Assembly (NCBI GenBank): GCA_022750435.1
Contig: JAKIVS010000008.1
Coordinates: 1-64,000, forward strand
DNA: 64,000 nucleotides
Origin: Thermoplasmata archaeon
GTDB lineage: Archaea; Thermoplasmatota; Thermoplasmata; Lutacidiplasmatales; UBA184
Reading direction: 5' to 3'
The notes below the pieces were generated by a model. It had not been told where the DNA came from. It did not search any database and worked only from the letters and a program-made list of their open reading frames with translations. Each line of letters opens with the position of its first letter. Position 1 is the stretch's first letter. Shown here piece after piece: positions 40,138 through 48,382 of this stretch. Both the position numbers and the translations under genes were made by a program.

Positions 40138-43100
40138 TCAGGTTCCGTCCTCTGACATGGAGGGCACGAATTCGTCGACCGGCGTCCCATCGGGCGCGAC
40201 CGGTGACGCATCGACGCTCGACTCTCCGACTCGGGCCGGGTCGTCGAACCCCTCGGCGGGCGGTCCCCCCTTCGCCCGCCGACGGGAGAGCCAGAGCAGA
40301 GCCACGGCGGCCGCCAGCACGACCACGAGAACCAGCAGCGCCGGCTCGAACTCCGTCCACTCCCTTCCCAGAGCCGTGGTCGCCGCCCCCACGGTCAGGT
40401 TGAGCACCGTTTCCACCGACCCGTTGGCGCTGTCGTTGACCCATAGAGCAACGGTGTACGTGGCCGCCCGCCCAAACGAATGATGGGCGGTGGCCCCCGA
40501 ACCCGTCGACCCATCGCCGAACACCCACGCGAACTGGAGGCCACCGGAGCCGCCGGTGGCGTTGGCGGTAAACACAATCTGTTGGCCGGAAGCGGGAGAG
40601 GACGGAGACGACGAGAATCCGGCGGTGAGGGCGTCCGCGACGACGAACGATACCGGGGAGGAGAGGGCCGTTCCGCCGTTCGAATCCATCACCTCCACGG
40701 TGACCTGGTAGGTGCCGGGCTGGCTGGGAGCGCAGTCTAGGAGCGCGAGCGCCCGCCCGCAGCCGCTCGGGAGCCCGGTCCAGGCGTAGGCGTACCCACC
40801 CGAACCGAGCGCAGGGTCGGCGCGGAGATGGACCGTTTGGCCCACGTCGAGCGCGATCCGGTCCTCCGTGAGGTTCACTGTAGGGGCCGGATACACGGTG
40901 AGGGTCGACGCTGGGCTCGTGACGCTGAGTAGGTTCGAGTCGGTCACCCGCAATTGAATGGCGTAGTGACCCGGTGCCGAGAGAGGGCAGATCACAGGGT
41001 CGGTCGTGGTGGCGCAGCCGCCGGGGAGGCCGATCCAGGCGTACGAGTACCCCCCCGACCCCAACGTGACGACCGCGGCAACCGTCGCCTTCTGGCCGAC
41101 ATCGGCCGACGCCGGGGAGAGGGACGGCGTCGTGACGACGGGGTCATCCAGAACCAGGAACGAGAGGAATCCACTCGCCGGCGACGTGAAATTGTTCGAG
41201 TCCGTGACGGTCACCGAGATCGAGAACGTACCGGCGGGAAGGACAGGCCCCGCGCAGGTGACCGAGGCGCCGGTCCCCGCGCAGCCCCCCGGAAGGCCGG
41301 TCCAAGTGTACTCTTCGTAGGTGCCGGTCCCGAGACTCGCCGTCGTCGTGAACGTCGCATTGGCACCCGCGTCCACCCGCCCCGAGACGTGGTCGCTCGT
41401 CGGAACCGCGGCCTCCGCGTCCGAGTCCACCGTGAAATTCAGGTCGCCGCTGGTGGTGGAGAGTCCGTTGGAATCGGTGGCCCTCACCGAGATGGCGAAG
41501 GTGCCGGTCGCGTTCGGCGTACAGCGAACCGAACCGGGAGCGCTGCGGCACGGGGTTGGGAGGCCCGACCATGCGAACGAGTAGTTCCCGCTACCGGACG
41601 TCGCCATCGGGGAGAACGTGACGGGCTGGCCAAGGTCGATCGAGGAGGGAGAAGCCCTCGGCGTCTCCGCCGTGGGGTCGGTGTTCACCGTGATCACCGT
41701 CGTGCCGGTGTTGCCCGCCGAATCGAGAAGTCGGAGCTGGAACGGCCCGGACGAGGGCTCGGTGGGCGCCGTGAACCTTGCGACGACCGATCCCGAAGAG
41801 TTGGTGTGCATCGTGCCTCCTACGCACGTGCCGACGGTCGCGGAGGTGCAGTTGAGCGAGATCGAACCGAGCGTGAACGTACCGACGGCCACCGAATCCC
41901 CAAACCCGCTTGCCGTCACGCTGACGTTCTCTCCCGAGTCTACGCTCCCCGTGGCGGCGGGGACGGCGACCGTGGAGTTGACCGTGAACGAGTCCGAGGC
42001 CTCCACCCCATCGGAGAGGACGGTCGTGGTGTTCCCTCCCGAGTTCGCGACGAACACCTCGCTCTGACCGGCATCGTAGGCGACGCCCGCCGGGGAGGGT
42101 CCCACGCCGACCGTGGCAACCACCGCGTCGGTGGCGTCCGAGACCACACTGATGTTGTTCCCTCCGAGGTCAGCGACGAAAATCTCGCCGAGGCGGCTGT
42201 CGTAGGCGAGCCCGACGGGTTCGACTCCGACGGGGATTGAGGCGACCGCGTTGTCCGTCCGGTCCGCGATCACCGTCAAGTTCGAGGAGTTGTAGTCCGC
42301 CACGAACATCTCGTCCCGGGCGGGGTCGTAGGCGAGACCGTAGGGGTACCCGCCGACCTGGACGCTCGCGACCACGGTGTTGTTCGTGCCGGAGATTACA
42401 CTGACATTATCCGAGAGGAGGTTCCCGACGAACACCTCTCCTCGGTCGGGGTCGTACGCGACGCTCGCGGGATAGTCTCCGACGGGGATGCTTGCGACCA
42501 CGGTGTTGTTCGAGTCGGCGATCACGCTGACGTTGTGCGAGTTGGAGTTCGCGACGAACACCTCCCCCAAGGCCGGATCGTAGGCGATCCCAAACGGGTC
42601 CCCTCCGACGGCAATGGTGGCGACGACGGTGTTGTTGGTATCGGAGATCACGCTCACGTTGCTCCCGTCGTAGTTCGCGACAAACACCTCACCGGCGCCG
42701 GAATCGTAGGCGAGGGTGGCCGGGGAGCATCCGACCCTCACCGTCGCCACCACGGAGTTGTTGGAGTCCGAAACCACGCTCACGTTGTGGGTACCGCAGA
42801 GCGTCGTCCCCGAGTCCGCGACGAACACCTCGTTCTTGACCGGGTCGTAGGCGATGCCGAACGGGGAGATCCCGACGTCGGTTCCGCCGACAATCCTGGC
42901 TCCGTCCGAAGCCGCGACTGGCTCGACCCCCCCGGGGGCCGCGGGGACGGTGAAGGAGCACGCCGTTCCCGTCGTCCCAGGGACCGTACCGCTCGAATCG
43001 GAGGAACACCCGGAGATCATGGCCCCACCCGCAAACCCGAAGGCGATGGGGGAGCTCGCGGCAAAGCCCGTTCCCGTCGCGCGCGCCCCCGACCCCACGA

Positions 43101-43650
43101 CGCCGCTCATGGGAACAAGAGACAAACTCGAATTCACCGTGAAGGCGGTCGTCGCGTTCGTCACTCCATCGGAGGCCACGACGACCTGCGCTCCCCTCGG
43201 AGTCGCCGGTATCGTCAATGCGCAGGCCGTGCCCGTACTTCCCGGGAAGCTGCCGTTCGAGTCCGAGGAGCAGGTCCAGTTCACTGCGAGACTCGCGAAC
43301 GAGACGGTAATCGAGGCGTTCGCGGCAAACCCGCTCCCCGTCGCGTTGACGCGGTCCCCAACGGTCCCGGACGTGGCCGAAAGCGAGAATGTGGCAATGA
43401 GCGGCCGAGAAGCGTCGACCGCGGAGCGGACGCCGAGCCCGACCGACCCCGTCGCGGCCCCCATGGTGGACGCGAGTGTCGACAGGATGAGGATCGCAAT
43501 CAGCATCAAGAGCGAGAACCGGGAGGCGGGGCGCGGGAAGCGTCTACCCGGGGTTCGGTCTGGATCGACCGGAATCTTCGTCGCCCGCGGTCTGGTCCGG
43601 CGGTGGGAGGTTCCGAATCGCGGCGACCAACCCGTCATCCGTGCCGTCAC
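40138..43650 (-). CDS. giant surface protein: YVTN propeller plus PKD-like repeats
   Basis: A 1,170-residue exported protein. A basic N-terminal stretch of about 42 residues leads to a signal/anchor helix (SLLMLIAILILSTLASTMGA). Then come two IPT-like repeats with paired cysteines (about 90-250), seven 42-residue propeller repeats of the form AYDPxxGEVFVANxxSxNVSV (about 255-545), and a linker domain. Four PKD-like repeats follow, each with GLPxGC and a second cysteine and ending in VTDSN. A standard PKD domain with FVFGDGS-like WVFGDGSTGS comes next, and a C-terminal helix (PALLVLVVVLAAAVALLWLS) with a basic stop anchors it. Many NxS/T sites suggest N-glycosylation. The start is GTG at 43650 (ATG at 43638 possible). 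It fills the first tRNA-bounded insert. Confidence 0.82.
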   Translation of the reverse strand: MTARMTGWSPRFGTSHRRTRPRATKIPVDPDRTPGRRFPRPASRFSLLMLIAILILSTLASTMGAATGSVGLGVRSAVDASRPLIATFSLSATSGTVGDRVNATGSGFAANASITVSFASLAVNWTCSSDSNGSFPGSTGTACALTIPATPRGAQVVVASDGVTNATTAFTVNSSLSLVPMSGVVGSGARATGTGFAASSPIAFGFAGGAMISGCSSDSSGTVPGTTGTACSFTVPAAPGGVEPVAASDGARIVGGTDVGISPFGIAYDPVKNEVFVADSGTTLCGTHNVSVVSDSNNSVVATVRVGCSPATLAYDSGAGEVFVANYDGSNVSVISDTNNTVVATIAVGGDPFGIAYDPALGEVFVANSNSHNVSVIADSNNTVVASIPVGDYPASVAYDPDRGEVFVGNLLSDNVSVISGTNNTVVASVQVGGYPYGLAYDPARDEMFVADYNSSNLTVIADRTDNAVASIPVGVEPVGLAYDSRLGEIFVADLGGNNISVVSDATDAVVATVGVGPSPAGVAYDAGQSEVFVANSGGNTTTVLSDGVEASDSFTVNSTVAVPAATGSVDSGENVSVTASGFGDSVAVGTFTLGSISLNCTSATVGTCVGGTMHTNSSGSVVARFTAPTEPSSGPFQLRLLDSAGNTGTTVITVNTDPTAETPRASPSSIDLGQPVTFSPMATSGSGNYSFAWSGLPTPCRSAPGSVRCTPNATGTFAISVRATDSNGLSTTSGDLNFTVDSDAEAAVPTSDHVSGRVDAGANATFTTTASLGTGTYEEYTWTGLPGGCAGTGASVTCAGPVLPAGTFSISVTVTDSNNFTSPASGFLSFLVLDDPVVTTPSLSPASADVGQKATVAAVVTLGSGGYSYAWIGLPGGCATTTDPVICPLSAPGHYAIQLRVTDSNLLSVTSPASTLTVYPAPTVNLTEDRIALDVGQTVHLRADPALGSGGYAYAWTGLPSGCGRALALLDCAPSQPGTYQVTVEVMDSNGGTALSSPVSFVVADALTAGFSSSPSSPASGQQIVFTANATGGSGGLQFAWVFGDGSTGSGATAHHSFGRAATYTVALWVNDSANGSVETVLNLTVGAATTALGREWTEFEPALLVLVVVLAAAVALLWLSRRRAKGGPPAEGFDDPARVGESSVDASPVAPDGTPVDEFVPSMSEDGT
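42000..42900 (-). repeat. seven tandem 126-base coding repeats (beta-propeller blades)
   Basis: Within the surface protein gene, a unit of about 126 bases recurs seven times, encoding 42-residue YVTN/NHL-type blades. The shared core reads GEVFVAN, then NVSVISD, then NNTVVA in most copies. Seven copies match a closed seven-bladed propeller. Boundaries are approximate. Confidence 0.75.
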
Positions 43651-44020
43651 GGTGCCCTACCCACGACCGTCGGTGGAGGTTCCGCGGTGTATGTAGCTCC
43701 ACGGACAGTCCCAATCCTTGGAGGAGCTACCCACCGACCCCGAGAACGTTCGGCTCAGTCGGTTCCAACTCAGAGGATGGGTTCCTTCCTGAGGCCCCGG
43801 GGGGGCCGATTGTATAGACTACGCCCTCGTCCGGAAGGGGTTGGAAGGCCGAGAATCGGTGGGTTTTGAACCCTTCGAGGTTCGAATCCGTCCGGGCCCA
43901 GGACCCGGCTTGAACCCTTGAGGGTTCGGGCCCAGAGGTCGGAACACTGTCCCACGGACGTTGCCGAGTTGGATCACGGCCCACTCTACGCTTCGGGTTC
44001 ACGACGAGGTCGCTCCGCCC
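43651..44020. other. intergenic stretch with promoter and tRNA remnant
   Basis: I see no protein gene here. A GCTACATAC element at about 43687-43697 on the minus strand is a plausible promoter for the giant surface protein. The segment 43879-43944 is direct repeat B. Open frames across it only translate the tRNA-derived repeat. Confidence 0.6.
43879..43944. repeat. direct repeat B: tRNA 3'-end fragment
   Basis: Bases 43879-43902 equal 39934-39957 exactly (T-loop, T-stem, acceptor strand and discriminator), and the following 40 or so bases are similar. There is no 5' half of a tRNA here. It marks the far boundary of the surface-protein insert. Confidence 0.7.
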
Positions 44021-44329
44021 CTAGTCCACGAGTCGGGATCGGAGGCGGCTGAGTTTCCGGTAGAACCCCGGTCTGAGTCCGAAGGCCCCGAATCGGACGG
44101 TCTGGCCATCGACCACGAACCAGGCACGATAATTTCCGACGTGAACCGACCATACCTCCTGCTTCCAGCCTCGGGGCGGTTGAAGTTGGTCCACGGAATA
44201 CCCGGGCCCGGGAGAGAGCGGCTGGACACGCATTCGTGCGAATGCCTCTTCATACACCTCCCGGACATCGGGCGGGAGAGCTAGGAACTCGGGACGCGCC
44301 TCGCGGCGCATGGTGAGGGTGTAGACCAC
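44021..44329 (-). CDS. RelE/ParE-type toxin
   Basis: A 102-residue toxin-like protein. MRREARPEFLALPPDVREVY and EAFARMRVQPL form the two N-terminal helices, and WKQEVWSVHVGNYRAWFVVD with VRFGAFGLRPGFYRKL supplies the beta sheet of the RelE/ParE fold. Such toxins cleave ribosome-bound mRNA or poison gyrase, and the subtype is not decidable. The GTG at 44329 begins one base after the antitoxin stop, so translation is coupled. Confidence 0.75.
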   Translation of the reverse strand: MVYTLTMRREARPEFLALPPDVREVYEEAFARMRVQPLSPGPGYSVDQLQPPRGWKQEVWSVHVGNYRAWFVVDGQTVRFGAFGLRPGFYRKLSRLRSRLVD

Positions 44330-44330
44330 T

Positions 44331-44561
44331 CTACCGCCCTCGGGCTCGCAACGCCTGAGATTCGGCAATCACGTGTTCGATAGGAATGTCCTCTCCGCTC
44401 CGGAGACGACGTCCCAGCTCAGCCCAGGTGAGGCGGTTCGGGTGGGCGGCGAGGAGGGACTCGATGACTTCGTCGTACGTCTGATCGCCCTCCTTGAGCG
44501 AACCGAGTCTCTTCCGGGTCGCTTGGCTGACCGTGATCGTCGTCGCGGTGGAAGCACTCAT
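44331..44561 (-). CDS. antitoxin, ribbon-helix-helix/VapB-like
   Basis: A 76-residue protein. TTITVSQATRKRLGSLKEGD and QTYDEVIESLL resemble archaeal VapB-like antitoxins (a DNA-binding beta strand and helix-turn-helix pair). The C-terminal half (LTWAELGRRLRSGEDIPIEH) probably wraps the toxin. A CTATTAAG box (44588-44595) is about 30 bases before the ATG at 44561, and a nine-base inverted repeat sits between them. It precedes the toxin in the usual order. Confidence 0.77.
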   Translation of the reverse strand: MSASTATTITVSQATRKRLGSLKEGDQTYDEVIESLLAAHPNRLTWAELGRRLRSGEDIPIEHVIAESQALRARGR

Positions 44562-44564
44562 GGC

Positions 44565-44592
44565 AATAGCCGCTATGGCAATGGCGGCTATT
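44565..44592. promoter_or_regulatory. inverted repeat operator of the toxin-antitoxin operon
   Basis: AATAGCCGC (44565-44573) and GCGGCTATT (44584-44592) are exact reverse complements ten bases apart. They lie between the antitoxin ATG and overlap its TATA-like box. Type II antitoxins commonly repress their own promoter from such sites. Confidence 0.6.
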
Positions 44593-44665
44593 AAGCCGTC
44601 CGGGGCCGAGGGCGCAGAGGCCCATTTTAGCGGGAAATTCGCACGGTTTCGCACCGCGAAGAGTC

Positions 44666-44685
44666 CGAACCGGTCCGGGCCCAGG
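44666..44685. repeat. degenerate third copy of the tRNA 3'-end repeat
   Basis: CGAACCGGTCCGGGCCCAGG matches the tRNA 3' end CGAATCCGTCCGGGCCCAGG at 18 of 20 positions. It lies beyond the toxin-antitoxin operon, so that operon is also bracketed by tRNA-derived sequence. Confidence 0.45.
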
Positions 44686-44761
44686 CCAGGCGTGAGTGCC
44701 CGGGCCCGGATTCCTTGGGCGTTCGGGTTCGATCCCGCCCCGATCCCTGGGGGCGGGGCGT

Positions 44762-45466
44762 CTAGCTCGTCGCGGCCACCACCGATGCTTCGCCCCGGGG
44801 TGAGACGGACGATGCGTCCGTCTCCCGGGTCACCGCCCGGCTGGACGGGGGAACCGCCGCCAGCAGTTGGAAGAGCTTCTGGACGAGCTCCTCGCCTGAG
44901 GAAGGTGGGTCGGCAATGTACGAAACCCGAACGCCGAAGGATCCCACGTCATCGCGCAGCTGCTCGCAGAGCGACTCGATCGCGGCGCTCGCAATCCTCT
45001 GGCCAGCCAGGTCCCCTCCCGGATAGCCCGCCTCCGGAACGGCCATCGCCAGAATGATCCCTCGACCTTGGTACGCCATTTTTCTCGCCGCGGCGGCGGC
45101 CGTAACGAAGTTCGTGCGCACCCGGGTGAACGTCGCCGCATCGAACTGCTGGTCGGTCAGGTTGCAGAGGCGCGCCGGCCCCAGGACTCCCTGAAAGGCC
45201 ATGTTGAGACTGACGTCGACCGACCCGTGCTGGACATAGACGTCGTGCAGGTGCTCCGAGACCGACTTCGGATCCAGAGGGTCCACCCGGGCGACCACGG
45301 CTGCCCCTCCCGCGCTCACGATTTCGTGGGCGAGCGGTTCGAGACGGCAGGGGGAACGACCGGCCAGGTAGACCGTCGCTCCCGCCGTGGCGAACGCACG
45401 CGCGACGAAGGCTCCGGCCGGGCTGTTCGCGCCGTAGACGACTGCACTTTTTCCACGAAGCTGCAT
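44762..45466 (-). CDS. SDR-fold protein with altered active site
   Basis: A 234-residue Rossmann protein of the short-chain dehydrogenase family. AVVYGANSPAGAFVARAF is a variant of the TGxxxGxG nucleotide loop, VYLAGRSPCRLEPLA follows, and MAVPEAGYPGGDLAGQRIAS lies where the YxxxK catalytic pair should be. That pair is not evident in the expected spacing, so it may bind a nucleotide without acting as a normal dehydrogenase. A GTTAAGTAG box (about 45498-45507) and an upstream TTAGG-TG-CCTAA element precede it. Confidence 0.68.
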   Translation of the reverse strand: MQLRGKSAVVYGANSPAGAFVARAFATAGATVYLAGRSPCRLEPLAHEIVSAGGAAVVARVDPLDPKSVSEHLHDVYVQHGSVDVSLNMAFQGVLGPARLCNLTDQQFDAATFTRVRTNFVTAAAAARKMAYQGRGIILAMAVPEAGYPGGDLAGQRIASAAIESLCEQLRDDVGSFGVRVSYIADPPSSGEELVQKLFQLLAAVPPSSRAVTRETDASSVSPRGEASVVAATS

Positions 45467-45520
45467 GAGGGCTCACTCGAAGAGGACGAAGGCCGAACCC
45501 CTACTTAACGCGGGCTATTT

Positions 45521-45532
45521 TTAGGTGCCTAA
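45521..45532. promoter_or_regulatory. TTAGG-TG-CCTAA inverted repeat in an AT-rich gap
   Basis: Five-base arms TTAGG/CCTAA flank two bases, about 15 bases beyond the TATA-like box of the minus-strand SDR gene, within an unusually AT-rich stretch (45505-45570). It is a possible regulator site. The nearby GTACTAAAA (45558-45566) recurs at 45964-45972 before the AbrB-like gene. Confidence 0.35.
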
Positions 45533-45657
45533 TTTAGTCAAATGTACCGGCGTTAGAGTACTAAAACATGGCGGGTTTCGGGACTCCGCAGGCCGACGGG
45601 CGCAGGTCCGGTCGACGCGGCCAAGCTCGGCACGTCCCTTCCGTCGGCGGGCGGCCG

Positions 45658-45945
45658 CTAGTCCGGGCGGCGCGAACGATCGAGCGCATCTCTCGGGGGA
45701 CCGAGGGACCGTCGACGCACGCTTCCTTCCAAGTCTGACGAGCGGGACCCCCGCCGGGCCGGTCCATTGACCACCCCTGGCTCGATCGTCAGCGTGGAGC
45801 CCCGGACGTACGCCTTCAACGGCTGGCCGTCCACCCAGCCGAGCTGTTGGATTTCCTTGGGGGAGATGGAGAGAAGCCATCGGTAGTAGGTCCGGCCCTC
45901 GTAGACCCGGTTGACGACTTTCCTCGCCCGCATGGGTGCCCGCAT
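45658..45945 (-). CDS. AbrB/SpoVT-like small DNA-binding protein
   Basis: A 95-residue protein. Residues about 8-50 match a swapped-hairpin AbrB domain: VYEGRTYYRWLLSISPKEIQ, then LGWVDGQPLKAYVRGSTLTI. These domains act as transition-state regulators or antitoxins. The C-terminal 40 residues are Arg/Ser-rich and poorly conserved-looking. The ATG at 45945 is about 24 bases after a TTTTTAGTA box (45965-45973), and an earlier ATG at 45954 is possible. No toxin gene adjoins it. Confidence 0.58.
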   Translation of the reverse strand: MRAPMRARKVVNRVYEGRTYYRWLLSISPKEIQQLGWVDGQPLKAYVRGSTLTIEPGVVNGPARRGSRSSDLEGSVRRRSLGPPRDALDRSRRPD

Positions 45946-46014
45946 TGCCGCCATCCAATTAGGGTACTAAAAATCCTTCGGACTATATAGACGACCGAAC
46001 CCTTGGGGATTCCC

Positions 46015-47157
46015 ATGCTGCCGGAGTATCCGGAGCCCGTCCGACGGGCGTTCGCCCGGAACGTCCTTCGGAACTCGCTGCTCCTGCGGCGCGGGGAGAA
46101 CCTGCTCGTCGAGACGTGGAGTGGGACGATGCCCTGGGCCGAGAGCCTCGTTCTGGAAGCTCGCCTCGTGGGTGCGCGACCGGTGCTGTTCGTCGAAGAC
46201 GAGGCCACCTATTGGAAGGGCGTCGAGGAGGCTCCCGCTTCCAACCTCGGACAGATTGGAGCCCACGAGTGGGCGGCCCTGAAGGCGTCGGACGCTCACG
46301 TCTACCTCTGGGGCCCGTACGACACCGCCCGGGAGGAAGCGCTCCCGGCGTCGATCCGGCACCGGATCATGGCCAACGACCACGAGTGGTTCCGGCTGGT
46401 GGGACGATCCGGCATCCGATCGATCCGGTGGGATCTCGGGCGCAGCAACGAGGTGTGGGCCGAGCGGTACGGCGTCGACTTGGCGAAATGGAGATCCGAA
46501 CTCATCGAGGGGGCCACGGTCGACCCGGGTCCGATGCGACGGGAGGGCCGGGGCTTGGCCGAGCGGCTCCGGACCGGCAAGTCCATCCGAATCACGCACA
46601 AGAACGGTACCGACCTGACCCTTCGGCTCGCGGGGCGACGTCCGCGGGTCGACGATGGAGTCATCGATGCCGAGGACGTTCGGGCCGGGAACGTCGTCTC
46701 GGTCCTCCCCAGCGGCGTGACCGTCGTCACAGTGGACGAGCAGTATGCGGAAGGGACGTTCTTTGGCGAGGGGGCCGGGGACGTGGCCTTCTCCTCGACC
46801 TTCCGGAGCCAGATCCCGCTCGGCGGCGGCCGGTGGAGCTTCCGGAACGGGAAGCTAACGGAGTACTCGTACGATCGAGGGGGCGCCGAGTTCCGTCGAG
46901 CGTTCAAGGCCGCCGGGCCGGGCAAGGATCGCCCAGGGATGATCTCCGTCGGCCTGAACCCCACGACGACCTCGATCCCCCTCCTCTTCGACCAGGAGCG
47001 TGGCGTGCTCTCCGTCTCCATCGGGCGGAACTCGGAGATGGGAGGGCACAACCGCGGCTCCCGGTTCGTGGCGTACTCCTCGATTCGCAAGGCCACCCTT
47101 GCCGTCGACGGTACACCCGTTCTCCAAGACGGTGAATTCGTCCCCGCTCGTCAGTGA
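46015..47157 (+). CDS. M29-like aminopeptidase-family protein
   Basis: A 380-residue protein resembling thermophilic M29 aminopeptidases: an N-terminal FARNVLRNSLLLRRGENLLV and MPWAESLVLEARLVGARPVL domain, then GKSIRITHKNGTDLTLRLAG and a C-terminal GMISVGLNPTTTSIPLLFD region with GRNSEMGGHNRGSRF near the end. The metal-binding E and H/D set of true M29 enzymes is only partly recognisable, so activity is uncertain. A GACTATATAG box (45980-45990) lies about 29 bases before the ATG, implying a leaderless transcript. Confidence 0.65.
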   Translation: MLPEYPEPVRRAFARNVLRNSLLLRRGENLLVETWSGTMPWAESLVLEARLVGARPVLFVEDEATYWKGVEEAPASNLGQIGAHEWAALKASDAHVYLWGPYDTAREEALPASIRHRIMANDHEWFRLVGRSGIRSIRWDLGRSNEVWAERYGVDLAKWRSELIEGATVDPGPMRREGRGLAERLRTGKSIRITHKNGTDLTLRLAGRRPRVDDGVIDAEDVRAGNVVSVLPSGVTVVTVDEQYAEGTFFGEGAGDVAFSSTFRSQIPLGGGRWSFRNGKLTEYSYDRGGAEFRRAFKAAGPGKDRPGMISVGLNPTTTSIPLLFDQERGVLSVSIGRNSEMGGHNRGSRFVAYSSIRKATLAVDGTPVLQDGEFVPARQ

Positions 47158-47263
47158 TCCGGTCGACCCTCGGAGGGATTGTCGGACCCCCTCCACTCGC
47201 AGGGGCGGACGGAAGGCCCCGAGTGATTGAGTCGCAAGTCGGCCAATGGGGGCGTGTCCGGCC

Positions 47264-48229
47264 TCAGACGGTCACGACGATCTTTCCCCGGGCGTGCCCG
47301 CCGATCAGTTCCCGCAAGGCATCGGGGACGTGGTCGAGCGGATAGCGGTGGTCGATGACCGGTGTCACCCGGCCATCCTGGAGCATCTCCGCGAGGACGA
47401 CCAGGTCGTCCCGCCGGACCTTGGCAATGAAGAACTTGGTTCGGGGACCGACGAACTTCGAGGCGATCGTCCTCCCAATGAGGCCGAGCAGGATCCGGGT
47501 GATGCTGCCCTGGCCCGCCCCGACGACCAACAAGAGGCCGCCCGGCTTCAGCGCCCGTCGGAAGGCGCGGAGGGAGTGGTTGACCTGCATGTCGAGGATG
47601 ACGTCGTAGCGCTCGCCGCTCCGTGTGAAGTCCTCCCGAGTGTAATCGAACACTCGAATCGCCCCCAACGATTGAACAAGCGCGACGTTGCGGGTGCTGC
47701 ACACCGCACTGACCTCGGCCCCAAGGGCGCGAGCAATCTGCACGGCGAACGTCCCCACGCCGCCCGCGGCGCCGTTGACCAACACCCTCTGGCCGGGGCC
47801 GACGTTCGCGTGGTCGCGGAGCGCCTGCAGCGCGGTGGTCGCGGCGATCGGCACGGCCGCGGCCTGCTCGGAGGAAAGTCGGGCCGGCGGGGTCGCCACT
47901 TGGGTCTCATCGGCGACGGCGAATTCGCCGAAGGCCCCCCGGCCGACGCCAAACACTTCGTCCCCGACCTGAATCCCCCGAACTGCCGTCCCAACACCCT
48001 CCACACGTCCGGCGAGGTCGAGACCGATCCGACCCTCCTTGGGCCGGAGGAACCCTTGGCCGCCGCGGAGGAACACGGGCGGCCGGAGGTTGTGACGGTC
48101 GGCCGGATTGACGGAAGAGTGCCGGACCCGTACGAGGAGTTCGTGCTCGTCCCGAAACGTTGGCATTGGGACGTCGCGAAGCTCGAGGTCGTCCACGGAT
48201 CCGTACCGTCGGAGAATCCAGGCTCTCAT
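47264..48229 (-). CDS. zinc-independent MDR oxidoreductase (quinone reductase-like)
   Basis: A 321-residue medium-chain reductase. MRAWILRRYGSVDDLELRDV opens the family, SVNPADRHNLR and GLDLAGRVEGVGTAVRGI follow, and the cofactor site is GQRVLVNGAAGGVGTFAVQI. The zinc-binding cysteines of alcohol dehydrogenases are absent, as in quinone reductase-type members using NADPH. The substrate is unknown. I start at the ATG at 48229, since the 11 upstream in-frame residues have no homology. Confidence 0.85.
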   Translation of the reverse strand: MRAWILRRYGSVDDLELRDVPMPTFRDEHELLVRVRHSSVNPADRHNLRPPVFLRGGQGFLRPKEGRIGLDLAGRVEGVGTAVRGIQVGDEVFGVGRGAFGEFAVADETQVATPPARLSSEQAAAVPIAATTALQALRDHANVGPGQRVLVNGAAGGVGTFAVQIARALGAEVSAVCSTRNVALVQSLGAIRVFDYTREDFTRSGERYDVILDMQVNHSLRAFRRALKPGGLLLVVGAGQGSITRILLGLIGRTIASKFVGPRTKFFIAKVRRDDLVVLAEMLQDGRVTPVIDHRYPLDHVPDALRELIGGHARGKIVVTV

Positions 48230-48382
48230 CGTCCCCGGTCCCTCCGCGATAGAGTTCGGCACCGCTGGACCCGAGAGGCAGGAACCGCCGGTGGACTTAC
48301 CGATGCCGACACAAGCCCCGGTCGAATGCAGGGGGACCCCGGATCCGCCGGGCGGCGGGGCGCGCGCACCAAGTTCAGGAGC

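Noticed and set aside
39893-40528. Minus-strand frame across the CAU tRNA and its flank
   Set aside because: Its C-terminus is translation of the tRNA. A similar frame at 43727-44002 is translation of the repeat copy.
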